Part shown: positions 60,578-60,821 of the stretch, one piece after another
Layout of the letters: each line of letters starts with the position of its first letter
How positions within the stretch are numbered: the stretch's first letter is position 1
Origin: Candidatus Physcocola equi
Lineage (GTDB): Bacteria > Bacteroidota > Bacteroidia > Bacteroidales > Paludibacteraceae
Length of the DNA stretch: 60,821 nucleotides
Direction of reading: 5' to 3'
NCBI GenBank assembly: GCA_018064855.1
Contig: JAGHUM010000070.1
Coordinates: forward strand, 1 to 60,821
The notes under the pieces: model-generated
Databases searched by the model: none
What the model was told of the DNA's origin: nothing
What the model saw: only the letters and a program-made list of their open reading frames with translations
Program-made: the position numbers and the translations under genes

Positions 60578-60821
60578 ATGAAAGCAGGCACTTGCGGAGA
60601 ATTGAAATTTAAAAGTGTGTTAAAGCGATACGAGATTGAAACAAACGTAAACAATCTTCCACAACTTATGCAAATCATCAATAGAAGAAAAGGAACGAAA
60701 GGTAATACACAATGGATTGTTGATTATTTGGTGTCTAATCAAGGCAATGTGTATATTACAGACATTAAATACTACAATACCTTCTCCGAAAGCATTGATG
60801 ATATATTGCAAGATAAACAAA
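60578..60821 (+). CDS. Partial hypothetical protein running off the window end
   Basis: An ATG at 60578 opens a frame with no stop up to base 60821 (81 codons seen). The start reads MKAGTCGELKFKSVLKRYE, with IINRRKGTKGNTQWIVDYLV later. It is AT-rich like the rest of the island. The family is not recognised from the part visible. Confidence 0.5.
   Translation, partial: MKAGTCGELKFKSVLKRYEIETNVNNLPQLMQIINRRKGTKGNTQWIVDYLVSNQGNVYITDIKYYNTFSESIDDILQDKQ

Noticed and set aside
1..60821. tRNA, rRNA or CRISPR arrays
   Set aside because: No cloverleaf sequence, rRNA segment or regularly spaced identical repeats were recognised by reading both strands.

Overview
The window is chromosomal DNA of a Bacteroidales bacterium, plausibly Prevotellaceae-like; I cannot fix the genus. 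The evidence is the repeated Bacteroidetes-type promoter box TAnnTTTG upstream of genes on both strands, a type IX secretion (T9SS) PorE-like lipoprotein, a T9SS C-terminal sorting domain, the Bacteroidales-typical DUF4494, DUF4286 and HU-CCDC81/SPOR proteins, and moderate-to-low GC. No rRNA, tRNA, CRISPR array, prophage or recognisable transposase was seen.

Layout. 1-410: end of an accessory gene that may begin before the window. 667-6483 (minus): a housekeeping run of universal stress protein, lytic transglycosylase, DUF2461, Era, Der and a flavin reductase. 6689-8329 (plus): IspE and an EFR1-type flavodoxin/ferredoxin. 8435-10245: a core-MetE-like methyltransferase divergent from an Lrp/AsnC regulator. 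10341-16560 (minus): a WbpB/WbpD-like sugar pair, a small 2[4Fe-4S] ferredoxin, a Wzz-like protein, RuvC, DUF4286 and a PbgA/YejM-like membrane sulfatase-fold protein. 16829-24641 (plus): arginine-decarboxylase-like enzyme, FGE-like and WG-repeat envelope proteins, MtaB, and a VWA protein ending in a DUF3883-like domain. 24887-27879 (minus): an accessory two-gene unit with a HEPN-like protein. 28101-45506 (plus): DUF4494, YggS, an acidic protein, a repetitive lipoprotein, RarA, a His-rich CobW GTPase, a CarA-CarB fusion, a mini T9SS cargo overlapping a secreted hydrolase, HU/SPOR, DMP19-like, GNAT, Crp/Fnr and Mfd. 45564-46583 (minus): TsaD. 46679-53322 (plus): TamB, apparently starting at an ATA codon, and PorE-like OmpA lipoprotein.

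53440 to the window end is a different kind of DNA: an accessory island of small unrecognised genes, several very AT-rich, separated by copies of a short repeat with the core ACAAGTTG. Copies occur as inverted pairs around gene blocks. One pair is 25 bp and perfect and encloses a gene for a 273-residue protein with an ADP-ribosyltransferase-like look (59229-60129). A second pair encloses an internally deleted copy of the same element (54310-54562). A variant pair encloses two divergent genes (55750-56620). No recombinase is encoded inside the window. This resembles a cassette array of immunity or defence-type genes moved in trans, and it is the best candidate here for an undescribed system. 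The HEPN two-gene unit is second.

Genes that plausibly act together are TamB, PorE and the T9SS cargo in outer-membrane biogenesis and secretion; WbpB, WbpD and Wzz in surface polysaccharide; Der, Era, MtaB and TsaD in ribosome and tRNA maturation; and RuvC, RarA and Mfd in DNA repair.
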